The notes beneath the pieces were generated by a model. It had not been told where the DNA came from and made no database searches. It saw only the letters and a program-made list of their open reading frames with translations. Positions 62,637-63,209 of a stretch of DNA of 63,209 nt are shown piece after piece (position 1 is the first letter of the stretch; each line of letters opens with the position of its first letter). Origin of the DNA: Acidobacteriota bacterium (GTDB lineage: Bacteria > Acidobacteriota > Terriglobia > Terriglobales > Acidobacteriaceae); the NCBI GenBank assembly GCA_003225005.1, contig QIAN01000054.1, forward strand, positions 1 to 63,209, read 5' to 3'. The translations under genes and the position numbers were made by a program.

Positions 62637-63209
62637 TTAAGCTGCGGCCGAACAGGGTTCGAGGGTGACTCTGTGGCCAAGTCGGGTTAGCCGTTTGACG
62701 AAATAGCGAGTAAGTTTTTCCTGATTGAGCTGGTCGAAGTAATTGACCGCCAAGTCCTGGAAACGACATCTGCGCTGGAGCAGGTAATAGCAGACGACGA
62801 GCAAGGAATGACTGACGGCCACGATCGCTCGCTTGCGCCCCCTGTGAGCGGCGATTCGCTGGAAGAAGGCAGTGAAGTAACTGTTTTTGCACCGGGATGC
62901 GCACCAAGCACTCTGACAGAGCTTCTGGCGCAGCCAGCGGCTTCCCTTGCGAGTCTTCCCGCTTTACCTCCGCTTTCATTGTTTCCGGGGCAGACTCCCG
63001 CCCAGGAAGCCAAATGGTCAGCCGAGGGGAACTGGTTCATGTCGATCCCAATTTCGGCAATTACGCTCCAAGCCGTGGTCCGGTCGAAACCAGGGATCTC
63101 GGCTAACAGTGAGACCGCCTCGTCGAAAGGTGCATTCTGCTTTTCGATCTCGGCCTCCAGTTGAGCAATCTGGGCGTCGATGAAGTCCACCCGCTCCAGG
63201 TGTTGCTTC
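62637..63209 (-). pseudogene. IS110-family transposase remnant (frameshifted, cut by window end)
   Basis: Read on the minus strand, from the window edge: DFIDAQIAQLEAEIEKQ, LLAEIPGFDRTTAWSVIAEIG and SADHLASWAGVCPGNNESGGK, the transposase_20 part of IS110. After a small deletion near 62960 it continues in the next frame as GKTRKGSRWLRQKL, KRAIVAVSHSLLVVCYYLL and NYFDQLNQEKLTRYFVKRL, ending at TAA 62637. The N-terminal DEDD half is beyond the window. No ends of the element are recognised in 62530-62636. It is probably inactive. Confidence 0.85.

Overview
The window reads as a chromosomal segment of an Acidobacteriota bacterium, probably of the Terriglobia / Koribacter type. This is inferred from the gene content (a long serine/threonine kinase fused to a beta-propeller, an SBBP-repeat giant, a PEP-CTERM protein, many TolB/PQQ propellers, DUF2911 and DUF3455 proteins) and from the dense dispersed intergenic repeats. 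No marker RNA gene is present, so the phylum call rests on style of content. No tRNA, rRNA or CRISPR array was found.

Layout. 0-3.4 kb: a PLP-dependent threonine/serine dehydratase, a small hypothetical gene and an OmpA-type envelope protein. 3.7-8.7 kb: the start of a dcw (division and cell wall) cluster, mraZ-rsmH-(small ORF)-ftsL-ftsI, behind a promoter carrying an MraZ-like operator; the cluster stops after ftsI. 8.8-13.5 kb: a complete glycine-cleavage set gcvT-gcvH-gcvPA-gcvPB. 13.7-23.2 kb: mostly secreted or envelope proteins (Tat-type sugar isomerase-like protein, kinase-propeller, DUF2911, PQQ-type propeller lipoprotein, GH27 alpha-galactosidase, PD40 propeller). 23.3-30.8 kb: a beta-oxidation set on the minus strand (fadN-fadA-fadE order), interrupted by two decayed genes and a DUF3455 gene. 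30.8-39.5 kb: S41 peptidase, NUDIX hydrolase, patatin, a Phd/PIN toxin-antitoxin pair, a PLP decarboxylase, a methyltransferase and proB-proA. 39.5-49.7 kb: frameshifted RHH gene, M28 peptidase, MarC protein, thiC, M13 peptidase, a striking six-unit 11-bp direct-repeat array in front of a small secreted protein and a cupredoxin, and a broken inorganic pyrophosphatase gene. 49.8-52.7 kb: a cytochrome c maturation operon ccmE-A-B-C-D with a CxxxY-type CcmE. 52.7-63.2 kb: PilZ genes, an SBBP/DUF11 giant, a histidine kinase-NtrC-type regulator pair, a receiver-less sigma-54 activator, a PEP-CTERM protein and an IS110 remnant.

How the genes fit together. Three genes in the last 4 kb (a PilZ protein, the receiver-less sigma-54 activator and the PEP-CTERM protein) each follow a GG-N10-GC sigma-54-type promoter. 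Two of these share the pattern TTTGGTNNNNAGGGTGC, and a perfect palindrome sits just upstream of the PEP-CTERM promoter. With the adjacent kinase/NtrC pair this looks like a compact sigma-54 envelope or biofilm regulon. The second most unusual element is the TGAC array at 47.9 kb, which resembles an extended PhoB/OmpR-family operator.

The window also holds an unusual number of broken genes (GxxExxY protein, a signal-peptide protein, an RHH protein, pyrophosphatase, IS110 transposase). Several families of dispersed palindromic repeats are present, one of which appears to have inserted in frame inside fadN.
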